This document shows positions 11,090 through 23,045 of a stretch of DNA of 64,000 nt, one piece after another (the stretch's first letter is position 1; every line of letters starts with the position of its first letter). The DNA comes from Archivesica marissinica (Eukaryota; Mollusca; Bivalvia; Venerida; Vesicomyidae), in assembly GCA_014843695.1 (NCBI GenBank), contig CM026403.1, positions 72,866,152 through 72,930,151 on the forward strand, written 5' to 3'. The position numbers and the translations under genes are program-made. Below the pieces are notes generated by a model. That model saw nothing but the letters and a program-made list of their open reading frames with translations, was not told the origin of the DNA and did not search any database.

Positions 11090-12060
11090 TATAAATACGG
11101 AGAGAATTAACCAATAAAGACGACAACGAGATTTGAACACATGATCTCAAACTAATGATTGTATTGTAGTCCGCGCTACATAGTTACGCTTGTGTTTTCG
11201 CTACAAATCATTGTAGTATTACCATATCTGTACTGTTTACAACAGTATATTAGTCAATTTTTTCCGCCAATAGTTTTAAAAATTTTATATTTTCCAAACC
11301 GTAGGCAATGAGAGACATGACTGCACATGAATACTCGTCTAGATTGGTCCTCTTAATTGGTTTCCTCTGTTATTATCGTTGTTTTCTTCGCATCACATGC
11401 AATCCATTTTCATCTGGTTTCCAATCTTATGATTATTAAATCTGGACATATGTCCGTCAGCATATGCAATGGATACTTTACTGTAAAATCGGTTATCCAT
11501 AACATGATTTTGATAATGTTACATTTATCATACCACAACATCTGGTTAAAGCAGCATTACATCGTAATAAAGGATGTTTTGGGTAAAATATAAATACTAA
11601 TGTGTGTGTGTTTACAAAAATCTAAATAGTCGCTCAGAAACGATAACATTCCAATAAATTTAAACCGTCGTATACGCGAAATTGTTTATCAACACACGAA
11701 ATGTAAACACGCACAGTGCGCATGCGTGAAACAACAGAGGATGTAGAAAACAACGTAAATATTTTGAACATGAAATACTATCTATCTATCTTCCTCTAAT
11801 GTCGAACCCCTCGCGGGGATGTAGAAATGTCCCTAAAGACTTAGCTAACAGATTTATGAATCAATGTAATTTAATTAAAATAGACAACATGGGACAAATG
11901 GGGACGATGCATTCCGAATGCAAACAAGTGCGAACGATGCGTTCCGGTTGTAAACAAGTGCGTGACCGATCGACTCGGAAAGTCCTACTTTCGGTAGGTA
12001 AGATTAATTCACCATTAGTCCTTGTTAGTTCAGTGGTGTGTAACAGTATTTATGTACTAG
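11090..12060. other. No gene recognised; short unassigned frames
   Basis: AT-rich single-copy DNA. Plus-strand frames at 11357-11593 (78 codons, hydrophobic, low complexity) and 11799-12086 (95 codons) have no recognisable domain. The second contains an imperfect internal duplication around CAAACAAGTGCG. I do not support either as a gene. Confidence 0.5.
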
Positions 12061-12062
12061 GC

Positions 12063-12233
12063 GAAACTTGTGTTGCCACAGTTTAATCAAGTTTGTATGT
12101 ATATGGCCACAGTTTAATCAAGTTTGTATGTATATGCGTGGTAGTGCATGGCTGGAGAAACTTGTGTTGCCACAGTTTAATCAAGTTTGTATGTATATGC
12201 GTGGTAGTGCATGGCTGGAGAAACTTGTGTTTG
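12063..12233 (+). repeat. 63-bp tandem duplication, two and a half copies
   Basis: GCCACAGTTTAATCAAGTTT starts at 12075, 12106 and 12169. The last two copies carry the full 63-bp unit with GCGTGGTAGTGCATGGCTGG and GAAACTTGTGTT. The first is shortened to 31 bp. Confidence 0.85.
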
Positions 12234-12575
12234 ATTACATGTATATATAATTACAATATTTTATGCAACTAAAACATAAATATTTACATCGTGAATAACT
12301 GTGCGTACATGTAAAAGTCTAGTTTCTGGGCATTAACCATCTCTTATATTAAGCTGGAAGTTTAATACAGTATAGTATACACTATATGTGTATTTCAAAA
12401 TATCTGGACCATGCAATTAAATCAGTATATTTCGTGCAAAGCATGAACTAATTTGACATATTGTAATGCAGAACTAAGATTAAATGAAGAAACATCGACA
12501 TGGGTTATAAATGATATAGAACAATACAGCAGAGTAAACAATGTCAGGATTGTCGGCATCTCAGAAAACATACTA

Positions 12576-13345
12576 GAATTATACGTGAACGGCTGACGTC
12601 CTTACGGCGTGCAAGACGCAGTCGGTGCACATCTCGCAGCAGCATGGTAGGACATTGAGACGTCTGGTCGTCGATCTTGCAGCAAGGTACACACTGTTCA
12701 GCATCGATGTTCAATGTAACTGGTATAGGTAGAACTTGTTTCGCAATCGATCGAGCTAAATTAAATGTGCATAACTAACAAACAAATATTGTAAGATATT
12801 GTTTCGCAATCGAGCTAAATAAATGTGTATAAACTAAATGCATCACTTAATGCCCGCATCACACCCCACATTTATATTAAAATGGAGATGAATAGATTTA
12901 CATATAGATTTATCTCTTTCCCTTGGGGAAAGGCACTTTTGAAACATTAAAATGTGCATTAAATGTGTACAAAATGAAAAATTCTGCTTGTGAGTGAGTT
13001 AGTGAATGAGTATTTGGTTTAACGGCGAATCAGCTCAGTTCAGAATATATCGCGCCGGGCTAAGTATATTGTATACAAGATAAAATGCTGCTTGAATGGT
13101 CACTGAATGTACATTGAAACTTAATTAATACACTGGGCAGTGTTAATTTCTTGGAGATATTATTCCACTGAATAGATGGGATACATTTTCATATATATTT
13201 ATAGCTTTCTGTTGGAGAAGGCAGTTTTGAAATATTAAAATATGCACTGTATCTTTACAAAAATGAAAAATGCTGCCTGAATTGTCATTGAATTGTCATC
13301 GCAACGTGATATGCTTTCTATCCGGTTCGCGCGCATCAATTGTTA
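12576..13345 (+). repeat. 770-bp segmental duplication, first copy
   Basis: Begins GAATTATACGTGAACGGCTG and is repeated almost exactly starting at 13346, with a 40-bp third start at 14177. The unit holds two copies of a dispersed tail motif (TTTCGCAATCGAGCTAAAT near 12738 and 12801) and a SINE-like 3' end (GAGTATTTGGTTTAACGGCG near 13009). It has no coding content. Confidence 0.85.
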
Positions 13346-14216
13346 GAATTATACGTGAACGGCTGACGTCCTTACGGCGTGCAGGTCGCGGTCGGTGCAC
13401 ATCTCGCAGCAGCATGGTAGGACATTGAGTCGTCTGGTCGTCGATCTTGCAGCAAGGTACACACTGTTCAGCATCGATGTTCAATGTAACTGGTATAGGT
13501 AGAACTTGTTTCGCAATCGATCGAGCTAAATTAAATGTGCATAACTAACAAACAAATATTGTAAGATATTGTTTCGCAATCGAGCTAAATAAATGTGTAT
13601 AAACTAAATGCATCACTTAATGCCCGCATCACACCCCACATTTATATTAAAATGGAGATGAATAGATTTACATATAGATTTATCTCTTTCCCTTGGGGAA
13701 AGGCACTTTTGAAACATTAAAATGTGCATTAAATGTGTACAAAATGAAAAATTCTGCTTGTGAGTGAGTTAGTGAATGAGTATTTGGTTTAACGGCGCAT
13801 CAGCTCAGTTCAGAATATATCGCGCCGGGCTAAGTATATTGTATACAAGATAACATGCTGCTTGAATGGTCACTGAATGTACATTGAAACTTAATTAATA
13901 CAATACAATACAATATTTATTGCATTAAACATCAGACGATGCTTATAGCATCATATAATACACTGGGCAGTGTTAATTTCTTGGAGATATTATTCCACTG
14001 AATAGATGGGATACATTTTCATATATATGTTATAGCTTTTTGTTGGAGAAGGCAGTTTTGAAATATTAAAATATGCACTGTATGTTTACAAAAATGAAAA
14101 ATGCTGCTTGAATTGTCATTGAATTGTCATCGCAACGTGATATGCTTTCTATCCGGTTCGCGTGCGTCAATTGTTTGAATTATACGTGAATGGCTGACGT
14201 CCTTACGGTGTGCATA
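13346..14216 (+). repeat. 770-bp segmental duplication, second copy plus partial third
   Basis: Matches the first copy with few substitutions but is about 61 bases longer, because of the insertion at 13902-13961. A partial third copy starts at 14177 (GAATTATACGTGAATGGCTG) and ends near 14216, so the arrangement is a tandem duplication with a truncated last unit. Confidence 0.83.
13902..13961 (-). mobile_element. 60-bp LINE/SINE 3' tail insertion
   Basis: Present only in the second copy of the 770-bp unit. It is flanked by a TAATAC direct repeat (13896-13901 and 13956-13961). The minus strand reads GCATCGTCTGATGTTTAATG then CAATAAATATTGTATTGTAT, typical of a retroposon 3' end with a short TATTG repeat tail. 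It is a 5'-truncated insertion that postdates the duplication, unless it was precisely lost from the other copy. Confidence 0.5.
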
Positions 14217-14500
14217 AATCATATCATAGCTTAAGGGCCCCCTTTTAGTTTCTGATATGAATATGTAATCACATCTGATCATTTTCAGTTAGCAACATAT
14301 AAACCTTTATAGAAATGTTTAAATGATCTGAATATATCAAATAATTATCTAGAAAATCCAGGTTATGCAAACATGATTTTTAGTTAATAAGAAACTATTT
14401 GGAGAATTATATTCCTAAATAGTGAGTAAATCCTAAATGGCTTGTTTTTCTATAAATACTCACAATTAGTTAAGATGTTGTTATTTGTTTTTATATGACC
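14213..14500 (+). repeat. Degenerate ~375-bp repeat, first copy
   Basis: Contains TATCATAGCTTAAGGGCCCC, ATCTGATCATTTTCAGTTAG and TAGAAAATCCAGGTTATGC in the same order as two copies at about 15338 and 15715. Divergence is high. The LINE fragment that follows interrupts the series. Confidence 0.5.
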
Positions 14501-15240
14501 ACATTCTATGATTTTACCTACACGACACAGGTCGGCATTTAGTAAATTTAGATGCGGTGTTGCACCAATCCGTATAGAAACCGGAAGGTATGAGAATTTA
14601 AGATTAGACGATCGTAAATGTCCTTTTAGTAATGTGATAGAAGATGAACATCACGTTTTATTGGAATGTGCCATATATAATGATCTAAGAACTTTACTGT
14701 TGCAGAAGGCAATATTAGCTGACCATAATATCTGTAATATGACAAAACGTGATCTATTTATATTTCTATTCAGTAATCAATCAGTGATAAGACTTTGTGC
14801 CAAAACCTGTTTTAATATACTACAGCGTCGTTACTTTTACCTTTGTAAATAATGCCCTTTTTGTGTTAATTACTATATATCTATGATGTTTACAGACTAC
14901 AAGAAGCAGCTGCTAATTAGGTCATTCTCGATCTGATCCTGGGTGATAACTGATTTTGTAAAATATTTCCTAATAGCGCACTAGTGCTTGTTTTTCGATT
15001 CAGTGTTTTATACCATTTTGTTTTATTTCGTATTTAAATATAAATTAGCAACTGTTTCTTGGCTTTAGAATGTAAATAAGCATTAACTAATAGTAGTGTG
15101 GGATTTTATAATGTGATATGTTTTGTTGCAATATGTCTCTTATAATTCTATTCAGAATGGCTATGTACTTTTAATCTGATTATTTACATTTGTGTTTGCA
15201 TTACATGTATGTACATAGATGAGACTTTAATAAAGATTAA
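14500..15240 (+). mobile_element. LINE 3' end: reverse-transcriptase C-terminus plus 3' UTR
   Basis: An open frame ending at 14852 encodes the C-terminal tail of a non-LTR retrotransposon polyprotein: RCGVAPIRIETGRYENLRL, then a Cys/His knuckle CPFSNVIEDEHHVLLEC and AIYNDLR. The C-x12-H-x5-C arrangement after an ETGRY block is typical of the region after the reverse transcriptase domain in animal LINEs. The catalytic reverse transcriptase domain is missing, so this is a 5'-truncated copy. The 3' UTR ends near AATAAAGATTAAAACTTC (about 15228), with a usable polyadenylation signal. It sits inside the degenerate 375-bp repeat series. The clade (CR1, RTE or other) cannot be decided from this fragment. 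Confidence 0.65.
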
Positions 15241-15249
15241 AACTTCTAT

Positions 15250-15980
15250 GTTTGGAAGGAATTCCACCCCATCTAAAACTCATTTGAAAGAGTAAGAGTC
15301 CAAAAACTGTCCAAAACTGCTAAAATTGGACACTCCCCTTATATCATAGCATAGGGGCCCCAACTGTGCTACAAACATAAATTAGACATTTTATTTGATC
15401 ATCCTGAGTCAATAAAAGATCAATGTTTGTAGAAATACATAAATCTTCTAGATACCTCACATAATTGTTCAGAAAATCTAGGCTATGTGAGCATGCTTTA
15501 AGGTTAACCTGACTATAATATCCAAATATGTATAATTGTGAGGTGAAAATCTCAAAAACAATAATTTCTATATATTACTCCAAACTTATTATGGAATGGT
15601 TATCTGGCTTTGCAAAGTAATATTTAATAAGCAGAAGTCTTTTTCTCCTGCCAATCACTCATTTGATAGTGTAAATGACCAAAATATGTCCAAATTAGCT
15701 TAAATTGGCCATTTCTTATATGTCATAGCATAAGGTCCTAAATTTTGGTAATAACCAAAATATGTAATAATATCTGATCATGTTAAGTCAAGAACATATC
15801 ATTGTTTGAAAAAACATATAAATATTCTGGATAGATGTGAAAATTTGTCCTGAAAATCTAGGTTAGGTAGACATGCTTTGGGGCTATTTATGGTCTTATG
15901 ATCAAATATACACAGGTTCTCATATATGATGCTAATGCAATTAAGTTACAGTATTCCATCATTCTGAGTTAACAGGTTGT
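15250..15980 (+). repeat. Degenerate ~375-bp repeat, second and third copies
   Basis: Two diverged tandem copies. The second has TATCATAGCATAGGGGCCCC (near 15342) and AGAAAATCTAGGCTATGTGA. The third has ATGTCATAGCATAAGGTCC (near 15718) and GAAAATCTAGGTTAGGTAG. The spacing is about 377 bases. Confidence 0.55.
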
Positions 15981-15989
15981 CATACTTTT

Positions 15990-18605
15990 AATTTATTTAT
16001 AATTATTATAGTTTGTTATTTTGCTCGATTGCGAAACAAGCTGTGCAATGGTTAAATCAATCCCATCTTGACATTTCATCTCTCTTTAATTCTTGTGTAA
16101 CAAACAGCAAATCCATAGCCTTGTGGGTTACTGGAAAACAGATTATCGACCAGCTGGTGTGGATTGACCATACCGCCAGTCTAAGTCTGAGACTACAGTA
16201 CCACCGCGACACCTATTCCATTGTCTTCTCTTTGTAAAAAACTCCTTATATACATAACAAAGGAGTACTCTCTTATTAAATAAATAATAAATAACTAAAC
16301 ATTAATCATACTTATAATAAATAAATAAAATAAAAAAATAATATTATTAAGCAATTTGGGCAGACTGTACCTACGGCGTCAATATATTCTTATTATACAT
16401 CCGTGTCTATTGGATTGCTGGGCTTGTAGAGATTATTTTCTTCAAATCCTCTTGGTTTATTCGAGGTAAGGAGCACTGCAGACACTTGACAACCTGAGCA
16501 CGGTTGGCGGGTGACTGGGGTGTTCCGGACATCCCGGACACTTACTGTTAGTGATTCCGCTCATTGCCTCAATGCTGGAATAATTCAGTCTCTGTGTAAC
16601 TTAGGTCTACCCTAATTACTTAAATTTTCTAATGTGAGCCAATCTTGCAGACAGATAAATATAGCCATGCGGCTTCCTTTTCGGTCTTGCGAGAGTAAGC
16701 TCGACACTAAAACATTTATTTCTATCATCTGTGAAAGGTCTAATAAAGTACACTTACTATCTATATAGAACAACAGTTCAAATCATAATGATAATACCCA
16801 GAGATGAAGCTATCATAATATCATAATTTTTCTAGTTTTTATTAGTAGGATATGTGTCCATGATAACATGGGAGTGCAAGGATTACTCTCCCAGGTTGAG
16901 CATGACACAATATATACCTGAATATGTGCATGGTAAATTTAACTTTTACAAGACTAATGTAGAAGGAGGATCTTGTGAAATATACAGGGCACACTATTAG
17001 CCATCAATTCTCTGATGGACACATGCCCATGGATTAACTTCTTCCTTCTATCTGTGTTATTAAATCTGTCTTTCTAACTTATGCTATCCCACTATAAGTC
17101 ACTTACTCTAAATACATTTTAGTGACGGGGATAGCTGATATATCTATATGACTCAAGATCCTCATCAAAAATTCTTAAAAGACTAAGCGATACCTGTAAT
17201 AAGTCCACAAATCTAGTAGTGGACAGTAAAAGATCAATTCTTATCTTTTAGAATAAACGTGGCCTAAACCCATGCACATGTTCAGCTTAGTAAACTATAA
17301 GCCTTTTCGTACCAACAAATGCATGATTTGTATAAAACCTTCATGGCAATGTTTTAAATGTACATATATAGCTCCCTGGGTATAACAACAAGTAATCAGG
17401 TGGTAGAAGCTAAACATGTCATTAAGCAGTCTGTGCAATTGCACACTGACCTACAAATTAGATTTCTGCGTGCGTTGCTGGTTCGGACACCAATTTGATC
17501 TCTCCTAGGCTGTTCACCATCGTACATGATGCGACGTCAATTAAATAAATATCAGGAAATACGAAAACAATCAGTATCTTAAATACTCTGCTCTGTGCGT
17601 TACCAACGAATGTTTTAAATAAAATGATATATCTATTTTTATATTATAATGTTAATTTTAATGTGGCCCTGAAAGGAAACCGTTTGTATATACTATATAA
17701 ATAGAACATTTCCTGCGGATATGGATGTTCAGTTTTTAATACCATTTTTTATTGTACCACACAGGCAGAGAGACTTTTAACTTTAAGTTCATGAGGCTTT
17801 CATCTTCAACCTATATTTGGGAATGGGACATGATAATCTGCTCTAATAGCCTAATATGTCATAAAGACTCCATCCTTTTGTACATAATATACATCTTTAT
17901 TTTTACTATTTTACTGTGTACACTGAACCCTTGTAAATATATAAATGGAGCATATTGTATCCTGGGTTCAGTGAAAGTGTCTGAAGTGCTTCTATTTGTT
18001 CACAAAGTATCTTCAGACCACATATTAGGCTGTTGAGAAACATCAGCAGACAGATCATCTGGGCACAAACATTTAAAATTCTAACATAGAATTATAGAAC
18101 CACAACATTATATATCTACAGAATGGTATGGTTATATATAGCCTCTTGAACTGATATGAAATATTCAAGTGTAGATAACAATAAGCTAGACGTAATGTTT
18201 TCATTAAAACATTGTATATTTTAACCATAAAGTATGTAATTATTTTAGTCATAATCACGGTTTGTAATATTAACAAGAGTACAGGTTCTTGCAGTCACAA
18301 ATTTGCTCTAAGCTAGGCTTCAAAATCAACCAATCAGTAAACAGTTCGAGCTAGGACCAACAAACGGATAGTTTTTCTACCAATGAAAAACATCCTTACA
18401 AATGCTGGATCTAGCTGAAAACATTCAAACGTTAAACTGTTTCTGATGTCCGTTTTTGAAGATTTGTGACTGTTTGAACAATAAAAAATGACATATAAAC
18501 GGCGAGAAACATAATAAACCGGGTCGAGAATTGGTCGCGCGTCGCGTGCGGGGACATAGAGATTAGAGAACATGGAAAAGATATATAATTACAAGAGATA
18601 CGAGG
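15990..18605. other. Long single-copy interval with no gene recognised
   Basis: I read both strands for conserved domains and splice-flanked exons and found none. Plus-strand frames at 16013-16237 (74 codons) and 17752-18036 (94 codons, two hydrophobic stretches) have no recognisable family. The first starts in GCTCGATTGCGAAACAAG, the reverse complement of the dispersed tail motif seen at 12.7 kb and 51.3 kb, so it is probably non-coding. The missing KSR C-lobe exons were looked for on the minus strand and not seen, though a short exon could be overlooked. Confidence 0.4.
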
Positions 18606-18613
18606 ACAGTTTA

Positions 18614-18930
18614 GAGTGACTCCTAAACAGACCCTATGTATTTTGATGCTTGTAGCCTAAGTTATGGTCGGGCTGAGTTATCAAATAACATTACTCATCT
18701 AATTCACACATTATAGAATTAAGATGCGTGTTAGTACAGCGTGACTCCTGTACCGACTCTACGCTTGTAGCCTAATCTATGGCCGGGCTGAGCACGCAAA
18801 TAATATTATACATCAAACATATTCATACATTTACGAATATGAGATGTGAGACATTATAGAGTGACTCCTGTACTGACCCTATACATTGTGATGCTTGTAG
18901 CCTAATCTATGGCCGGGCTGAGCCGCTTAT
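18614..18930 (+). repeat. ~120-bp tandem repeat, two and a half copies
   Basis: AGCGTGACTCCTGTACCGAC-like starts occur at about 18615, 18739 and 18859. Each is followed by GCTTGTAGCCTAATCTATGG and CCGGGCTGAG. Divergence is moderate. No coding content. Confidence 0.75.
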
Positions 18931-19154
18931 GCCGGTAAAGTAATGGCCATTATATGTTGCGATATACACGGTATCATTTTAAATCACTTTGTTCCTCCGA
19001 AAACTACTGGAAAACGAGCGTGCTAACCGGACAGCCAAATTAGTTCATGAAATTATTGATGGGCCCTTGTATATAAATAATATTGAGATATTAATAACTA
19101 CAAAAACGACAACAATCATGTAGGATAAAGTACTTAGTATTTGACAGCTTTCAA

Positions 19155-20134
19155 TCGACATATATAAACAAATCGTCATTACATAATTATATAAACAAAT
19201 CGTCGTTACATAATTATATAAACAAATCATCATTACATAATTATATAAACAAATCGTCATTACATAATTATATAAACAAATCATTACATAATTATATAAA
19301 CAAATCGTCGTTACATAATTATATAAACAAATCGTCGTTATATAAACAAATCATCATTACATAATTATATAAACAAATCGTCATTACATAATTATATAAA
19401 CAAATCATTACATAATTATATAAACAAATCATTACATAATTATATAAACAAATCATTACATAATTATATAAACAAATCGTCATTACATAATTATATAAAC
19501 AAATCGTCGTTACATAATTATATAAACAAATCGTCGTTACATAATTATATAAACAAATCGTCATTACATAATTATATAAACAAATCATCATTACATAATT
19601 ATATAAACAAATCGAAACAAATCTCTTACATAATTATATAAACAAATGTCTACATATTATAAAATCTACATAATTATATAAACAAATCATTACATAATTA
19701 TATAAACAAATCGTCATTACATAATTATATAAACAAATCGTCGTTACATAATTATATAAACAAATCATTACATAATTATATAAACAAATCGTCATTACAT
19801 AATTATATAAACAAATCGTCATTACATAATTATATAAACAAATCGTCATTACATAATTATATAAACAAATCGTCGTTACATAATTATATAAACAAATCGT
19901 CGTTACATAATTATATAAACAAATCGTCGTTACATAACTATATAAACAAATCGTCATTACATAACTATATAAACAAATCGTCATTACATAATTATATAAA
20001 CAAATCGTCGTTACATAATTATATAAAATCGTCATTACATAATTATATAAACAAATCGTCGTTACATAAGTCGTTACATAATTATATAAACAAATCGTCG
20101 TTACATAATTATATAAACAAATCGTCGTTACATG
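19155..20134 (-). repeat. 27-bp AT-rich minisatellite, about 36 units
   Basis: Unit CGTCATTACATAATTATATA plus AACAAAT, with CGTCGTTACA and shortened CATTACA variants. Since 27 is divisible by 3, the minus strand stays open and encodes a 9-residue ICLYNYVMT repeat, which I do not regard as a protein. The pattern is disturbed at 19610-19680. Confidence 0.92.
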
Positions 20135-20389
20135 CACTTATTATATCCATTATTATACAATGTAAAGTTCAGAAAAACCTTCGGGGAATCATGTTGCATT
20201 ATATTATAATTTGTAGTCCAGCACATTATAGGATGCACATTTTTAACAAGTGTGTAGTAGCTTCCACTTTAATACGATCTGTGTCTTATTCAAATGTCCA
20301 GTAAAACATTGGTTAGTGTGTCCGTTACAAGTGTACTCCCATGCATCTGTTTTGTGATACCCATCCGTCAAATGAATTCCATATAAGCT
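20135..20389. other. Single-copy spacer
   Basis: No gene or repeat recognised between two minisatellites. Confidence 0.5.
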
Positions 20390-20636
20390 GAGCTCTAAAA
20401 TCGTTACTGGGCTTCCGCTCTAAAATCGTTACTGGGCTTCTGCTCTAAAATCGTTACTGGACTTCCGTTCTAAAATCGTTACTGGGTTTCCATTCTAAAA
20501 TCGTTACTGTGCTTCCGTTCTAAAATCGTTACTGGGTTTCCATTCTAAAATCGTTACTGGGCTTCCGCTCTAAAATCGTTACTGGGTTTCCGCTCTAAAA
20601 TCGTTACTGGGGTTCCGCTCTAAACTAAAATCATTA
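20390..20636 (+). repeat. 25-bp minisatellite, about 10 units
   Basis: Unit GCTCTAAAATCGTTACTGGG plus CTTCC, with T/C and G/T variants. The last unit is altered (CTAAACTAAAATCATTATTGG). Confidence 0.9.
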
Positions 20637-20775
20637 TTGGGCTGAACTGATAAAGTTGAGGAAGATTAAACTATTTGTAAAAATAAGTGCGAAAATCAAT
20701 AACTTCACCAGAGCCCCCACCCCATCACCCGAGCACCTGATATAATATATACGTATTAAATAGTATGGTATATAT

Positions 20776-21070
20776 ATTGGATGGGATATATTAGATGGGC
20801 TAGACCTAGAAGTATACCTCGAAACGAAAGAGTTTGTCATATATGTAATGAAATAGAGGATGAATTTCACTTTGTTATGAATGCTCATTGTACAATGATT
20901 TAAGGTGTCAGTATATTCCAGCTAAATTTTGGAGGCCTCCAAATATGTATAGCTTTATAGAATTGATTAATAATGAAAGCCAGACTATCATTTGGAAATT
21001 AGGTGTGTATATACATAATGCTTTTGCAAAACGAAATGAAAATCTGTATGAAGCAAATAATGGCATGTAA
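20776..21070 (+). mobile_element. LINE 3' end, frameshifted reverse-transcriptase C-terminus
   Basis: The frame reads YWMGYIRWARPRSIPRNERV then CHICNEIEDEFHFVM. After a shift near 20879-20882 it continues as CSLYNDLRCQYIPAKFWRPP and ends EANNGM-stop at 21070. The CxxC...EDEFHF...C-SLYNDLR block is the post-reverse-transcriptase Cys/His motif of animal LINEs, as in the fragment at 14.5 kb but clearly diverged from it. The single frame break and missing upstream domains mark a dead 5'-truncated copy. From 21071 to 21787 there is AT-rich sequence, possibly partly its 3' UTR, with no gene. Confidence 0.62.
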
Positions 21071-21787
21071 TATTCCAGGTACTTTCAGCTAACGCCCTAG
21101 AAATGTAAGTTGTATTACTTAATGTGTTAAATAGTTAGGACACCATCCGAATCTTAAACTTTAGGGAGCGTGGATGATAAATGGCTAACTTACAAATTGA
21201 ATTACACATTAGGAAACCATTTGTTGGTCTTTCTGTTTCGTTTCGTTTAAGGTCAACGTCATATTGGTTTCATTTAAAAAAAGTCTATTTATTATTAGTT
21301 AGAGAGAAAATTTAGATAGCGAATGAACAGCTAAGCAATATAAATAACCTGGAACATTATAATATTATAGTAACTGCTACAATATAGCAATATTTAAAAT
21401 GTGAGTAATTAATGTAAATTTATGCATACTATATGTAAAATATGATCATATATATATATAGGTATAACCTTCTCCAAATTTGAACAACTATATATTTCTT
21501 TATGTTTGATATTTTATGTACATTGTACAAGTATTTATATAATTTATGCTATTATCACTGTTTGCCATAAAGTATGCATGTATATGTCCTCATGGGCTTT
21601 TGAGCCTATTGGAATTCAGAAATAAAATATCAAAAGATAAATATATTAGTTTTACTATGTGTATCATGTATATATATATAGCTTATAAACACAACAAGCT
21701 GATGTGTGCATCTGTTGCATCTCAGAGATTTAGCGGGTAGGGGTAACCTTTCTCTAAATAATCTTACTGTGAATATTATATATGTAT
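21071..21787. other. AT-rich interval without a recognised gene
   Basis: Low-complexity TATATA tracts are present near 21451 and 21672. Short frames on both strands (21546-21740 plus, 21630-21836 minus) overlap each other and have no recognisable domain. Confidence 0.45.
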
Positions 21788-23045
21788 GCTGTGATATATT
21801 GGGTGTTTCAAAGCTGTTATATATTGGGTGTTTCAAAGCTGTAATATAATGGGCATTTCAAAGCTGTGATATATTGGGTGTTTCAAAGCTGTGATATATT
21901 GGGTGTTTCAAATCTGTGATATATTGGGTGTTTCAAAGCTGTGATATATTGGGTGTTTCAAAGCTGTGATATATTGGGTGTTTCAAAGCTGTGGTATATT
22001 GGGTGTTTCAAAACTGTGATATAATGGGCATTTCAAAGCAGTGATATATTGGGTGTTTCAAAGCTGTGATATATTGAGTGTTTCAAAGCTGTGATATATT
22101 GGGTGTTTCAAAGCTGTGATATATTGGGTGTTTCAAAGCTGTGATATATTGGGTGTGTCAAAGCTGTGGTATATTGGGTGTTTCAAAACTGTGATATAAT
22201 GGGCATTTCAAAGCAGTGATATATTGGGTGTTTCAAAGCTGTGATATATTGGGTGTTTCAAAGCTGTGATATATTGGGTGTTTCAAAGCTGTGATATATT
22301 GGGTGTTTCAAAGCTGTGGTATATTGGGTGTTTCAAAACTGTGATATAATGGGCATTTCAAAGCAGTGATATATTGGGTGTTTCAAAGCTGTGATATATT
22401 GAGTGTTTCAAAGCTGTGATATATTGGGTGTTTCAAAGCTGTGATATATTGGGTGTTTCAAAGCTGTGATATATTGGGTGTGTCAAAGCTGTGGTATATT
22501 GGGTGTTTCAAAACTGTGATATAATGGGCATTTCAAAGCAGTGATATATTGGGTGTTTCAAAGCTGTGATATATTGGGTGTTTCAAAGCTGTGATATATT
22601 GGGTGTTTCAAAGCTGTGATATATTGGGTGTTTCAAAGCTGTGGTATATTGGGTGTTTCAAAACTGTGATATAATGGGCATTTCAAAGCAGTGATATATT
22701 GGGTGTTTCAAAGCTGTGATATATTGGGAATTTCAAAGTTGTGACATAAAGCTGTGATATAATGGGCGTTTCAATGCTGTGATATAATGGGCGTTTCAAA
22801 GCTGTGATATATTGGGCGTTTCAAAGCTGTGATATATTGGGCGTTTCAATGCTGTGATATATTGGGCGTTTGAAAGCTGTGATATATTGGGAATTTCAAA
22901 GTTGTGACATAAAGCTGTGATATATTGGGTGTTTCAAAGCTGTGATATAATGGGTGTTTCAATGCTGTGATATAATGGGCGTTTCAAAGCTGTGATATAA
23001 TGGGCATTTCAATGCTGTGATATATTGGGTGTTTCAAAGCTGTGA
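21788..23045 (+). repeat. 25-bp satellite, about 50 units, with a 325-bp higher-order period
   Basis: Unit GTGATATATTGGGTGTTTCA plus AAGCT. A marker triplet (GTGGTATATTGGG, then AAAACTGTGATATAATGGGC, then AAAGCAGTG) begins at 21991, 22166, 22316, 22491 and 22641, with spacings of 175, 150, 175 and 150. This defines a 325-bp higher-order repeat of 13 units. After about 22730 the order breaks down and GGGCGTTTC units appear. The last unit fuses directly into the 22-bp satellite at 23046 (CTGTGAAACGGTGCCACGG). Confidence 0.93.

Noticed and set aside
16013..18036. Two open frames (74 and 94 codons) as genes in the long single-copy interval
   Set aside because: No conserved motif or splice context; one starts in a dispersed repeat tail.
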